The notes under the pieces are model-generated. The model was not told where the DNA came from, searched no databases, and saw only the letters and a list, made by a program, of their open reading frames with translations. From positions 61,633,000 to 61,696,999 of the forward strand of contig OY997641.1 of the NCBI GenBank assembly GCA_963921795.1: a stretch of 64,000 bases of DNA. The letters run 5' to 3'. The DNA is from Nannobrachium achirus (taxonomy: Eukaryota > Chordata > Actinopteri > Myctophiformes > Myctophidae). This document shows, piece by piece, positions 10,608 through 21,540 of this stretch (within the stretch, counting starts at the first letter, position 1; each line of letters starts with the position of its first letter). A program made the position numbers and the translations under genes.

Positions 10608-13136
10608 TTCTTCTTCTTTCGTGTGTCATCATCAGATGTCCAGATCAGTAGTGTTCAGCCACGCCCTCGTCTCAGGTCCCACATCGAAAAGGCCGGCCTC
10701 TGATGGTGGTTTATACAGGGGACAGGTGGTGATTATGTGGTCAGCGGTCTGCTCCGGCTCCCCACACTCACACGCTGCTCCGTCCGCCAGGCCCCACTTC
10801 CGCATGGATGCTTTATAGCGTCCGACACCAGTTCTCAGGCGGTTCAACAGACTCCATTGCCGGCGTGGCAGTTCATCTCCTCTGATACCTCCTCCTGGGT
10901 CCTGGATGTAGCCATGGATGCGTGTTGGCCCAGCCGACTCCCACTCCCGCTTCCAGGCTGCCGCCAACCATGCCTCTGTAGACTGGTCCTCAGGGGTGGA
11001 CCCGAGCAGATCTTGAGCCGCCTTGCTGTACGGCTGGCGGGACTTGAGTCTATTTGGAGGCAGTGCTGTTGTGGTGGTATTGTGCAGGATATGCCAGTGG
11101 TGTTTCTTGGCTTTCCTTGCTAGGGCGAGGGTAGCAGCCTCTCGTCGGAGGCCGGCCGGGGCAATTCCTGCTAGTACTGGCAAGTAGAACACGGGGGTGG
11201 GCTTCAGACAGCCAGTTATGGTCCTAAGAGCGTTGTTTATGGCAACGTCAACCTTCCTGGCATGTGGGCTCCTGCACCAGGCAGGGGCACAGTATTCGGC
11301 TACGGAGAAGACCAGGGCTTGCGTCGAGATTCTGAGCACGTTGGCGGATGCTCCCCAACTGGTACCGGCGAGACGTCGGATTAGTGAGACCCTAGATGTT
11401 ACTTTGGCCGTCACTTCTTCAAGGTGTTGTTTGAAGGTGAGTGCTCTGTCCAAACGTACGCCAAGGTACCGCGGTGCTTGCTGGGACTCCAGACGATTGT
11501 TGTTAACGAACACATCAAGTTCCCTTCTTGCTTCCTTGTTGTTCAGATGGTAAGCTGCTGAGACCGTCTTGCCAATGCTCAGCTGTAGGCGCCACTTGCA
11601 CAGGTAGGCTGCCAGGATTTCCATATCCTGGTTCAGGCCAGTTTCCATCGCCTCCCATGTTGGTCGCCCCATCATGATGGCCAGGTCATCGGCGTAGCCG
11701 TATTTCCGGGATGTTGTATCCGGTAGATCATGGATGTAAATATTGAATAGCATCGGTGCAAGGACAGATCCCTGTGGGACTCCATTCCTCAGCCTCCGGA
11801 GCCTGCTGCATTGTCCATCACTGGTCTTTAAGGTGAAGCTGCGGTTTGTGAGCATCTCCATGATGAATTTCACCATATGCCGGTCGGGGATGGTTTTTAG
11901 GAGCTTTAGGTGGAGGCCACGGTGCCAGACAGTGTCATAGGCGGCTGTAAGATCTATCAACACTACTCCAGCCTTCTCCTTTTGCTGAAAGCTGTCCTCA
12001 ATATCCTGAGTCAGCAGTGTCACCTGGTCGACTGTTGACCGTCCGCGACGGAAACCGGCCTGTTCCCGTGGGAGCTGTGGGTCCACTATAGGCTCGATGC
12101 GGCTATGGATAATTCTCTCCAAGACCTTGAATGGGACGCAGAGCAGTGATATGGGCCTGTAGGATTTAGGGTCCTCGGCAGGTTTGTTAGGCTTCGGAAG
12201 GGCTATGACATCGGCACGGCGCCAGATTTTCGGGAGCTTGGATCTTCGATAGCATGCGGAGTAGAATAAGCAGAGCCATGCGGACGTACTTGCGCTCTGG
12301 TGGACCACAAACTCAGGGTGGATGTAGTCATGGCCTGGTGCCTTCCCTTGTTTGAGCTTCTTGATAGCCGCCTGGAGCTCAGCTGTTGTAAAATCTCCAG
12401 ACATGTTGGCATCCACACTGGCTGCTCTACACAGGGAGGATACCTTGTGCGATACTGAACGGGCAAAGTTTTTATCTGCACCTGGGAAGCGGCCGTTCTT
12501 GAGGAGTTGGGACGCGATGGCATTTGCTGTTATTGGGCACTTGGGGACCGATGGTGTTCTGCCTGTCAGCTGGTTGATGGTCCTCCACGCCTTGCGGCTA
12601 GAATGGGTGAAGTCGATTGACTCAACAACTTCAGTCCACCTTGACCTTCGGGTAGCGTCCAGCTTCTGCAGGAGAGCAGTTGCAGACTCATCCACTTCTT
12701 CCCTGGAGCTTGCCTGCTGGTGGTCATGCAGGAGGTGGCTACACTCTTCATCCCATCCCGGGATGTAGTTTGCATTAAAGCCACGTGGGATGGTTTTTCT
12801 TGCTGCCCCAAGGAGTACTTCGCAGTAGGCTGCATATCCGGCGTCCACATCAGCAGAATCTGGGTCTGGGAGGAAGACTGATTTTCTTTCTGTCTCCTCT
12901 GTGAATGACTGCCAGTTTGCCTTTCGAAAGTTCCATCTCCGAACGGGTTTCCCTGCGACTGGCTGCACCAGAGATGGGACCTTTATGATGGATGGCCGAT
13001 GGTGTGAGCGGGGGAACCTTTCCAGAACTTGTCTCTCGGGCTTTTGGGCCGTGTGACAGACGGCAAAGGCCAGGTCCGGGTTGGTGTGGGTGTTCCAACG
13101 TGCGGAAAAGAAGCTTGGCGGTTCTTTTGAAGATTG
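10608..13136 (-). mobile_element. 5'-truncated LINE with 10-bp target-site duplication
   Basis: The insertion is bounded by the 10-bp direct repeat GGAAGATTGC at 10598-10607 and 13137-13146. On the minus strand the 3' end is a GAAGAAGAA tail directly next to the duplication, typical of target-primed reverse transcription in LINEs that end in short repeats rather than poly(A). The 5' end is truncated inside the endonuclease domain. Length is 2529 bp. The clean duplication and the open reading frame point to a recent insertion. Confidence 0.92.
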
Positions 13137-13148
13137 GGAAGATTGCAT
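10632..13148 (-). CDS. LINE ORF2-type protein: truncated endonuclease, reverse transcriptase, C-terminal Cys motif
   Basis: The 838-codon frame starts with an ATG that lies in the flanking DNA and target duplication, so the first four codons are not element-derived. The N-terminus is the tail of an APE-type endonuclease (TNPDLAF near residue 20 and SHHRPSI near residue 50, the position of the usual SDH motif). A complete reverse-transcriptase domain follows: IALPKPNKPAEDPKSYRPIS, LIDLTAAYDTVWH, NGVPQGSVLAPMLFNIYI and catalytic YADD at residues 485-488. The C-terminus carries CECGEPEQTADHIITTCPLY, a Cys/His module common in the Jockey/I group of LINEs. By family knowledge it would reverse-transcribe its own RNA at a nicked target, but the missing endonuclease should make this copy non-autonomous. 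Clade assignment (I/Nimb/Jockey-like) is by eye. Confidence 0.9.
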   Translation of the reverse strand: MQSSQSSKEPPSFFSARWNTHTNPDLAFAVCHTAQKPERQVLERFPRSHHRPSIIKVPSLVQPVAGKPVRRWNFRKANWQSFTEETERKSVFLPDPDSADVDAGYAAYCEVLLGAARKTIPRGFNANYIPGWDEECSHLLHDHQQASSREEVDESATALLQKLDATRRSRWTEVVESIDFTHSSRKAWRTINQLTGRTPSVPKCPITANAIASQLLKNGRFPGADKNFARSVSHKVSSLCRAASVDANMSGDFTTAELQAAIKKLKQGKAPGHDYIHPEFVVHQSASTSAWLCLFYSACYRRSKLPKIWRRADVIALPKPNKPAEDPKSYRPISLLCVPFKVLERIIHSRIEPIVDPQLPREQAGFRRGRSTVDQVTLLTQDIEDSFQQKEKAGVVLIDLTAAYDTVWHRGLHLKLLKTIPDRHMVKFIMEMLTNRSFTLKTSDGQCSRLRRLRNGVPQGSVLAPMLFNIYIHDLPDTTSRKYGYADDLAIMMGRPTWEAMETGLNQDMEILAAYLCKWRLQLSIGKTVSAAYHLNNKEARRELDVFVNNNRLESQQAPRYLGVRLDRALTFKQHLEEVTAKVTSRVSLIRRLAGTSWGASANVLRISTQALVFSVAEYCAPAWCRSPHARKVDVAINNALRTITGCLKPTPVFYLPVLAGIAPAGLRREAATLALARKAKKHHWHILHNTTTTALPPNRLKSRQPYSKAAQDLLGSTPEDQSTEAWLAAAWKREWESAGPTRIHGYIQDPGGGIRGDELPRRQWSLLNRLRTGVGRYKASMRKWGLADGAACECGEPEQTADHIITTCPLYKPPSEAGLFDVGPETRAWLNTTDLDI

Positions 13149-13149
13149 T

Positions 13150-14010
13150 CAGATGAGACGCACATAAACCTTCAGCGCTAAACTGGTGTTGCCAGGTTTG
13201 CTCATTATAAGTGACTTTGGTCTAATTTTCCTGTAAAGTCGCTAGTTGCGTGTTGCTTTTGTTTGGGCTTGTTTCTGAAGTGTAGTTGCTTATTTGGCCT
13301 TGCTTTCAACATTCTTTAAGAAAATAGCTAATGTAATAGAGCTCAAGTGGTGAAACTGTTGGGCTTGTTTTCATAGACCTGGTCGCTTGTTTCACTCACA
13401 GAGTTTGGCAGCTTTGCCACAGCCTCTCTTAAACAGCACAGCAGCGCTATATAACTATTTTCCTTTGGACTCGAGAGTTGAGAATATGGTATTTACGGTA
13501 GTTAAAATGTGCCACGGGAAAATGTATCTATAATATAAATATAACTCGGAGGAGAGCAGAGCCCATCAGCCCAGAGTCACACCAGCTGCTGCTGGAGTTG
13601 ATTGGTTTGACGTCTTTTCACTGGCATGATTTAATTGATTGTTTGAGAAAGATTACAATAGTCTACACATTACAGCTTGTAGATCTGCTGTTATAAATAA
13701 TATGCAACTCGTCTTCATCCTATGATCTGGGAGAAGGATGTGGTGCCTGTTGTTCTAGCTTCTATAGGAGTCTCCACCGCCTCATTGATCATTTGTTTAA
13801 TTGGCTCGTTCACCGGCACATTGACTCTCCATCGGAATTCTGAATTATTTATTTCAATCAGACTGAATAAATACTGTAATATTAAAAAAATACTGTTGAT
13901 GTAAATGCTAAAACTGAGTGTAGTCAGTGTACACATGAATGGTCATTTCTGTTTTGAGGACAAACAATGGATTAATGTCTGTGATTTCAAGTAAAACACA
14001 GACATGGCTT
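13150..14010. other. Gene-free stretch with one hairpin-family half site
   Basis: No supported exon. At 13673-13692 lies CAGCTTGTAGATCTGCTGTT, the right arm of the dispersed palindrome family. A short ORF at 13722-13904 reads through AT-rich sequence without recognisable content. Confidence 0.45.
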
Positions 14011-14042
14011 ATCCCGTCCGAATCTGCCATAATAATCACAGA

Positions 14043-14076
14043 GGACGTGGGGTAAAGATGACTTTACCCCACGTCC
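14043..14076. repeat. Perfect 15-bp-arm hairpin within a repeat shared with 7790-8035
   Basis: GGACGTGGGGTAAAG (14043-14057) is complemented exactly at 14062-14076 with an ATGA loop. The surrounding AATAATCAC/GGTAATGTTAATCC sequence is shared with 7790-8035, so it probably belongs to a MITE. Confidence 0.85.
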
Positions 14077-14759
14077 CCAGGTAATGTTAATCCAGGGCGA
14101 ATGGGGCTTACGACCATTGGTTACCTCTTCTGGATAGGCTATTCATGTCACATGGTACTGAGCTAAGGGCCAATCGCAGGACAGTACGCTCCTCCAGGCT
14201 ATGGGGGAAATTAGCTGTTGGAAAAAGTACTCAAATGTTTTACTTAAGTAAAAGTATCGTAAAAGTATCAATACTGCACTGTATACAAGGGCGGAATCAT
14301 AGGGGGCGCCTGGGAGCTTGAGCGTACAGTTATGAGAGCCCATTGATTTTTCACCGACAATTCCTAGCACTCAGTCGTTTTCACAAGTTTTCCCAAACTG
14401 GCCAAACTGCATTCCTGGCACTCGGCCGATATCACACGTTGGCTTTGTCCCTTTCAATTAGAGTATAGGGCTAACACAGCGTCAAAGACCACCCCACATC
14501 CTGGCTGTATGATGTAGCTCTGTTATACTGTAGCCTACCAAGACGAAGACGCACCGTCTCTGCGACCCCTGTGCCCCACACGCTGGACCACTAAAACGGC
14601 ATCGCTGCAGTCCATTGCTTCCAACTACATTGCACTCAGCCCGTGGCCTGCGTATGCAGCTAGACACTTTTAGCAAGTTTTTTTGCTTTGAGAATCATGC
14701 TAAAGTTTTTCTCACGTGTGGAAATGGTCAACACACATGTGGAGGATTGTGTTGTCGGA

Positions 14760-14885
14760 AACAGCGCCCGCAAACGCATGGTGCAATTCTATGGAGACGA
14801 CTTTGATGAAGCCAGGCTGACACTGCATTGTGACGTTTGCCTGGAGATGGCAAAGACCAGTGGACTCACATTCTTTACTTATTAA
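14760..14885 (+). pseudogene. Fragment of a hAT/ZMYM1-like transposase-derived protein
   Basis: The conceptual peptide has FYGDDFDEARLTLHCDVCLE followed by MAKTSG. By eye this resembles the conserved segment of the zinc-finger MYM-type/hAT-dimerisation family of domesticated or active transposases common in fish. The frame opens only about 25 codons upstream of this motif and stops just after it. No other domain is present. It is part of the 14285-14880 insertion. Function is not expected. The family assignment is tentative because the match is short. Confidence 0.4.
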
Positions 14886-15002
14886 GTAAAAGTATCAATA
14901 CTGCAATGTAGATGTACTTCAATTCAAAATGAACTTGAGTAAAAGTACGAAAGTATTGGCATCAAAATGTACTTAAAGTACCAAAAGTAAAAGTACATTT
15001 TT

Positions 15003-15080
15003 TTGGAAAATAGCAGATCTACAAGCTCACAAGGCGTCGTGATATGATGCGTTTGGAGCTTGTAGATCGGCTATTTTCAA
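15003..15080. repeat. Dispersed palindrome family, full copy
   Basis: Left arm GAAAATAGCAGATCTACAAG (from 15006), a loop around GGCGTCGTGATATGATGCG, right arm GAGCTTGTAGATCGGCTATT. It sits inside the AGTAAAAGTA-type element. A related copy in the same element family (15445-15480) has lost its left arm. Confidence 0.85.
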
Positions 15081-15444
15081 ACAACCTAGGTATATGGCTA
15101 AAGTGGTTAATGTGTGTTTTAAAATATTATAACTTATATCCGAAAAGTAACTAGTAACTAAAGTTTTCAAATAAATGTAGTGGAGTAAAATTACAATATT
15201 TGGATCCGAGATGTAGTGGAGTAGAAGTAAAAGTATTGGAAATTGGAAATACTCAAGTAAAGTACAAATACCTACTTAAAACGGGGCGGGTCAAAAACGA
15301 GCACCCAGCTCAATATTGAAACTTCAACGTCCCTGACTGTAGATGTACTCAGTTATAAGTAAAAGTCCAGAATTCTAAATGTACTTGAGTAAAAGTATGA
15401 AAGTATTGTCATCAAAATATACTTAAAGTAGCAAAAGTACAGAT

Positions 15445-15480
15445 GCGACACGTTGTGAGCTTGTAGATCGGCTATTTTCA
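15445..15480. repeat. Dispersed palindrome family, right-arm half site
   Basis: GCGACACGTTGTGAGCTTGT followed by AGATCGGCTATTTTCA. It is homologous to the right half of 15003-15080 in the same host repeat, with the left arm deleted. Confidence 0.8.
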
Positions 15481-15589
15481 AACAGCCTAGGTATGAATTA
15501 GGGCTAAAGTGGTTTATGTATGTTTTATAATATGTGTCCGAGGCTGGAGTTTTGTCTTTGTTTTTCGTTTTTTTTTTTTTTTTTATACG

Positions 15590-16645
15590 TCGTGATCTGA
15601 CTCTCTGAGTCGCTCTCGGGCACACAAAGAAAGACGCAGCAGCGATGATGTCTTCTCGTAATGGAACAGCCGGCGCTAACGCTATACAGCGTATCTCACA
15701 TCTCAGCCTCTCGTCTGTGGTAAAAAATAAAACCCCGCCGCTCACGAACACTTCTTACCTTTTGTGAACATTCTGTCCAAAAAGTAAAGGTCCTATACAC
15801 TTCTCTCAACTGTTTACCTTTCAAGCGTGGAAGAAAATCCAATCAGCGTGTTGAAATAAAGAGTTTATATCGCTCATTTTGTCAGCCGGTGCATTATTTT
15901 CCCCACTATTATTCGTTGTGTCTATACCAGAGCAGTAATCAGAGAGTGGTGTCACCGAGGGGTCCGAAAATGAACTCGTTATGTCACCCATTTCAGCTCT
16001 AAAGTGATGCAGCGTTGCGAATATCGGCATTTTTAGGTAAATATACAACATTAGAACGGTTTTAAAGTATTTTACAGTGACAACTAAAGTCTCTGAATAT
16101 TTACTTGGTACTATTGCCAAAAAACGATGTAAAATAACATGGTTAATAAAATTCGAATAAGATATCAGGAAATAACCTGTGATATTTTTTCTTTCATTTG
16201 TCTGAATCGATTATTTTTATAAAGGTCAAAGTCGTTAGGAAATAATGTTTTGAGCTGCTGCTCTCATTCATTTAGCAGACTTCCGGTTAGATATTTGTCA
16301 CTATAGAAGCTCCTCCCGAGCCGCCATTGGACTCGCCCCATGAAGTGAACGTAGTTGGCCTAACTCTCCATTCTAGGGCTCTGGTCTATACCACGTGACC
16401 AGGGGAGGTAGCGTGTCTAAAAACAAAGGACCGGCTGACAAAATGAGCGATATAAACTTTATTTCAACAAGCTGCTTCGATTTTCTTCCACGCTTATGAA
16501 GTAAACAGATGAGAGACCGGCATAGGACCTTTACTTTTTGGATATAATGTTCACAAAAGGCAAGAAGCGTTCGAGAACGGCGAGGCTTTATGTTTTACTA
16601 CAGACGAGAGGCTGAGATGTGAGATACGCTATAGCGTTAGCTTCG
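15590..16645. mobile_element. Long-inverted-repeat DNA element, about 1 kb
   Basis: Arms at about 15600-15890 and 16428-16645 are reverse complements with moderate divergence. Shared segments include AAAATGAGCGATATAAACTT, GAGGCTGAGATGTGAGATAC and GGACCTTTACTTTTTGG. The intervening 540 bp has only a short ORF (15821-16120, minus), 99 residues with no recognisable domain. No flanking duplication was resolved. Confidence 0.75.
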
Positions 16646-16649
16646 CGCT

Positions 16650-18584
16650 AGCGCTGGCTGTTTATTATGAGAAGCTGCAGCCCATGAACGGACACGTTTC
16701 TCCGTTCTGTGTCCGAGCTAGAGTGCCCTAAAAAGTGTGTTTTGCAAGCCCGCCCGCCGCTTCCCACGTTCTTACTACAAAACGTGCTGCAAAAGTGCTC
16801 TGTGTTGCTAATGCTCCCAAGAAAGATAACGTGTAAATCCATTGATCCAAACTGTAGAAGACCGTGCTTCTGCTTTAGCTGTCTGCTTTATAGTCCAGTA
16901 ATTTTAGGCCAAAATTAGGCTAAACCTAAAACAAATTGCAATAGTAGCAAACTCAACTGATTTTGTATCCTCAATATGTCCTTAGTGAGAGAAAAAAAGT
17001 CCCAAGGAATCCCATCAGGGGAAAGTTTTGAAAACGACCTACCTACCTTCACTTACTAAACACTACAGTGTAGTGTATAGTAAGTACTATTGCAATTTGT
17101 TTTAGTTTTTTTCATATAATGACTGGACTATTAGCTGTGTACAGCAGATGCTCCGCAAGCTTCGTAGCCGACGTTAAAGAGTACACTGTAAACACTTTCT
17201 TTTGTAATAGACTTTTTTTTACACTGTAAAAACTTTTTCTTTTGTAATACACTATTTTAGTGAAAAATAAAAACTACAAAAAGGAGAAAATGACAGGATG
17301 AGCATATAAGGAGGGGAGGAGGTAGAAAAGACCACTGGCCACTATTTCTGACATGGCTGCAAGCACTATAGCACAATATATTACCACAGGTCTACTACTA
17401 AATTTAGTTTTAAATAATTGTAGTGGAATAAAAGTACATTTGAAGTTGACAGCTATACCACTGTGGGTGTGGTTTGACTTGGGGGGAGTGATTTAAGGGT
17501 GTAGGTAAGTACCTATTGTCCCTCCCATGGTATAATTTTTGAGATATTCAAGTTATAGTTTTGCTGAGCCTTGCACCCCCAATGTTTTGGCTCCAAATCG
17601 TGGAAAAAGGGTCTCATGCTTTAGTGCTGGATGTGCTGTAAATTTGTGCAATGGTGTTTTTATATATATTTATATATATAAATATTTATATGGTTATGAA
17701 TTAGCAGATTTAGCAGCATTATAGTGGTATGGCCAGCAGAGGGCGATAGAGATAATGGTAGAACATAGGAGCACAACAGTGGTGTTTTGTAGAATAACTA
17801 AAAAGTGATTCCAGCACAAATTTTAAAATTTCAGCACCAAAGAATGACACCATTTTTATATATGTTTTCAACATATGGGGTGCCAACGTCACAAAGGTGT
17901 TCATTGACCCTCTGTCTTACTTTTTATATGTAGCTGTGTTGTGAACACAAAAGCAGAGGGGTACACACAACATGTTTTGTTTCACCCCTAACCCTAACGA
18001 ATTTATGTGAGAACTATATAGATACTATTTGGCAGACATAAACTAGAATATTCTAAAACATGCATTAAAGACTGTATCCTTATTGCAACTTTATAGTGTT
18101 TTTGACCAGCTCTTGCCATTCTCTATCCCACGTTTCCTCACAAGGTGGGAAACGCCACCCGTGTATTACAGTAAACATTAGCCGTGGAGCACGGGCCACG
18201 TATGTTGTAAATGGTAAATACTTATCAATTTATTGAAAAGGTTTAGCTACTTTCACATAAAGCCGACAGTGAATTCTAATATTATGCAACATCGATGATA
18301 GGAAACACCACCAACTTCAAATGTGCAATTTATTACAAAGGAACAAATCACCCAAAATACTTCAATAAAAGGCTGAGTGAATCTAAGCAAACAATGTATC
18401 GCACAGTTATTTGTAGGCTAGATAAAACCCAACTATGAAAAACAACTATGCAACATTACTTGTCGTCTCTTTCATAATATTGCTCCGTTCACGCCCCACT
18501 CATTATCATTATGGATAGACTGTTCAAAGTCCCGACTTTTCACCACACCATTCCACCAGATTTTATATTGACTGTGTCAATTCT
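16650..18584. other. Gene-free stretch
   Basis: No supported exon. It includes a local tandem duplication of ACACTGTAAAAACTTT near 17186-17250, an AT-rich TATATATTTATATATATA patch at about 17655-17690, and otherwise unstructured intergenic sequence. Confidence 0.45.
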
Positions 18585-18815
18585 TGTTTCTAATTGGTTA
18601 GGTGAGCATGTTTTCATGAAAATAACATGATAAATGTCTATGTAACCACTGAAAACAGCTATTATTATTTTAATTCTGGTGAAAACCGGGACAATTGTAT
18701 AGTGAATGTTGAAAACTGGGACATATTAGTGTTTTAGAGATATTTGTCGGGACACCGGGACACGTAGCTTGAAAACGGGACTGTCCCGGGTAAAACGGGA
18801 CGTCTGGTCACCCTA
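18585..18815 (+). mobile_element. Truncated copy (right half) of the 6538-6981 hAT-type element
   Basis: It tracks GAGCATGTTTTCATGAAAAT through TTGAAAACGGGACTGTCCCG and ends with the terminal GTCTGGTCACCCTA. The left half is absent. Confidence 0.85.
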
Positions 18816-19041
18816 GATTGGCCGCTAGTGTATGATCCGGGAGACAGCGGATACAGAAAAAGGGAAATGACGTAATTTTTCCGCGAAAACCCGCCCCGGT
18901 CCCTGCTCAGTAGAAAACATATAAAGAAAGGGCTTTCAGAGCTGAAATTCACGGAGTGGGTGTTCTAAAACTTTAGCGATTTAACAGTTAGGACAATTTT
19001 AAGATTTGTTTTATAAAAAAAGTTACATAGTATAACTTTAA
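18816..19041 (+). repeat. MITE family S, copy 1
   Basis: It contains GATTGGCCGCTAGTGTATGA, AACTTTAGCGATTTAACAGT and the terminus AAAAAGTTACATAGTATAAC. The same order is found at 53345-53595, and inverted at 53622-53880. Confidence 0.75.
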
Positions 19042-19582
19042 GCCACACTAAAAAGCTCTAAGGACGGAAATGTCAGTCAGTCACCCGGTCTGTCTGTCAT
19101 TCCGTTTTGGCCCAAACCAGACATCTCAAAAACGGCTGAATCGCTATGGAATCTTTCATCATTTAGAGAATTATGCAACTTGTTATCACAGTTCACCTTT
19201 GTCGCATAAGCCAACACATCTTTGATAGACTTGCACAATAGGCCCACTAGACTGTATACTCACTTGTTGCTGCGATTGAAAAGCAATGGAAACTGACGTG
19301 TTTTTTCAGAGATGGAAATCGAAGGGGGAACGCTGTAGCCTGTCTCGCATTTAAATTACCACTCAAAAGTCTTTGCAGAGTGATTTCACTGCAATCAAGT
19401 GATAACAGAACAGTCCCTGAAGACTGGATGACTCATCATAGCCACCGTGGGTTTATACGCCTACACACAGTTACAAATGCACACTTGTAAACAACACCCG
19501 TCACATACTGTAGGTATGGCTGTTCCTATACCTGTGTTTACCTGCCTGTTTAGTAAACATACTTTGAGTTTCCTGACCACAC
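19042..19582. other. Gene-free stretch
   Basis: Contains a GTCAGTCAGTCACC/CTGTCTGTC patch (19070-19100) and no supported exon. Confidence 0.4.
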
Positions 19583-19837
19583 CAGCGGTTCTCTCAATGT
19601 GGGGTCTGGGTGGGGACCACCAAATAGACCCTTTATGGGTCTGTAACTCTCTGAGACTGTAACAGCTGGAAGCAATGGGCTCTTAAGGGGCCATCTGGTT
19701 GCATGTGTTAAACTCTCAGGGTTAAATGAACACTTGAGGAGATTGGGGTCCCAAGAATTTAAAAGAAAGGCCTAATCTGTGGCTTTGTGCACGTTAAACT
19801 GGAGGTCCTTGAAATTTCAAAAGACTGAGAATCACTG
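19583..19837 (+). mobile_element. hAT-like MITE, copy associated with CD7-like unit 1
   Basis: Termini CAGCGGTTCTCTCAATG and AGACTGAGAATCACTG form short inverted repeats of the hAT type. The 3' half (CACTTGAGGAGATTGGGGTC and onward) is repeated at 36733-37390, where it is interrupted by another element. No clear target duplication was seen. Confidence 0.7.
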
Positions 19838-20940
19838 ACATGCGCTATAGTATTTTGAGCATTTTAACTGTCTTTGGGTGTACCATTTCGGTAGCACTTT
19901 ACAATAATGACCTGTTATAAATCATTTATAAACATTTATAAGCAGTTTGTAGATGAGTAATAAACATGAACAAACTTATTATTGACATTTGTAAATGTTT
20001 ACCTAAACATGTATAACTGTTTTAAACATCATTTACATGTTATTAGTAAGGTATTAGTAAGTAGTAAACTAATCATGAATAAGCCATTTATACACATTCA
20101 TAAATGATTAATAAATAATTTGTAACTAAAAGATTATGCGTTATTTATATGGCATTTGTAGATAAGTAACTAATCATTTACAAGCTATCTATATACCTTG
20201 TAAAAATCAAACCTCGGTTCGAAGTGAAGCGGTGAATTTGAGCAGTTCCAGATCTGTTTTTTATTCTATGTGTTCTAGATCTGTGAATTTAGTGTTCTAG
20301 ATCTATAAATGTTATGTGTTCTAGATCTATAATTTCTGTGTTCTAGTTCTATATTACCCATTTGAAGATATCTGCTCCAAAATATGGGCAGAGTGTGCAT
20401 TATGGAGAAAGTAACTAACTGGTGCGTGTATGAGAATATGTAGGAGCATCATAATATAAGGAGTAGCCAATGGAGGAGTGCAGCCAGAGACAGCCAGAGT
20501 TGATAAATGAGTTCTATCCGTCTGTCATTCAATGTTATATGAGATACATAAAGGTTTCCTGTGTAAATAAGCCGAAAAGATTACCAGGATCCTTTTAGTT
20601 GACCTTGTACCAGTGAATTGTACTGTCATGAAACATACATTTTTCCTATGCAAACTTCTAATAAAGTCTTCAATCAATCACTCAATCTCTCTTGAAGAAG
20701 TTGCACATGAACTCTGCAGCCGAGGCTGAGGCGCTCCAACAAGACCACTCTGACAAGCTAAATGCTGGGTGCAGTAAATGTATTTGTCTGCATATAGCCC
20801 AATGAGCCCATAATATTAACAGCTACATGTTTATTTTATTTGTAGGCTATTTATTTACTTTCACAAAAAAACTAAAAAAAAAAAAATGTCAATAATTTTT
20901 TACAGTGTACTCAATCCAATGTCCCGTTTTTTTGTGGTGG

Positions 20941-21180
20941 TCAGAAAGTGAAGGCACAACGTTTTTTACAGTGTAGGCAATCAGAAGCACTGTCTTCTAT
21001 CAATGGATTTACACTTTTCTTTCTTGCACAAGTTGCACACGTGATTTTTAGGGGAGCATTTAACAACATGGAGCACTTTGAACATGCAGCTCGTTTTGTG
21101 TGACAACGGCACTGATCACACAACAGCCTATCGACGAGTTTCCAACGCCCCATAGTGCATTGCGCAGACGTCTGCACCAA
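20941..21180 (-). CDS. Small cysteine-rich ORF inside the 3.0-kb transposon
   Basis: The 79-codon frame encodes CDQCRCHTKRAACSKCSML, then ITCATCARKKS and DCLHCKKRCAF. That is four CxxC-type pairs in a basic peptide. The spacing is reminiscent of the C-terminal zinc-binding module that ends piggyBac-type transposases, though I rate that as a loose resemblance. It could be a leftover of the element's transposase or a chance frame. No start signal or upstream exon supports expression. Confidence 0.3.
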   Translation of the reverse strand: MVQTSAQCTMGRWKLVDRLLCDQCRCHTKRAACSKCSMLLNAPLKITCATCARKKSVNPLIEDSASDCLHCKKRCAFTF

Positions 21181-21189
21181 GCTTCCGCC

Positions 21190-21262
21190 GCCGATTTACA
21201 AGCTCACAACGGGTTTTATCTGCGACGCCGCCGACGCGACGTGAGCTTGTATGTCTGCTGTT
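21190..21262. repeat. Dispersed palindrome family, full copy with diverged loop
   Basis: GCCGATTTACAAGCTCACAA at the left and GTGAGCTTGTATGTCTGCTG at the right, around a GC-rich loop with GCGACGCCGCCGACGCG. Confidence 0.75.
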
Positions 21263-21361
21263 AAACCCGGAAGTTTGGTCCCGATAGTCTCCAGTAAACT
21301 CCTGCGGAAACTTGTGGATAGCATTTAGTGCACAAACACAGTGCATGCGTGGACTCTGTCT

Positions 21362-21366
<5 letters not shown>

Positions 21367-21412
<46 letters not shown>

Positions 21413-21468
21413 GTCTGTTTTCTCCGTGCGGTTTGCAAAGTTTCACTTTCGATTTAGAAATCAGCGTT

Positions 21469-21538
<70 letters not shown>
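21367..21538 (+). repeat. Two (TC)n microsatellites
   Basis: Pure TC tracts at about 21365-21408 and 21472-21538, separated by 63 bp of unique sequence. They lie inside the 3.0-kb transposon. Confidence 0.95.

Positions 21539-21540
<2 letters not shown>

Larger units (their letters stand above)
14215..15450. repeat. Cluster of AGTAAAAGTA-rich transposon copies, nested
   Basis: Blocks at about 14215-14285, 14880-15000, 15115-15275 and 15341-15445 are built from ACTTAAGTAAAAGTAT, GAAAGTATTGGCATCAAAAT and AAGTACAAATACCTACTTA motifs in both orientations. These are the termini of a palindromic nonautonomous DNA element present in more than one copy. The matching phrase GTATCAATACTGCA before 14285 and after 14880 indicates that the 14285-14880 segment was inserted into one copy. 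Confidence 0.7.
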
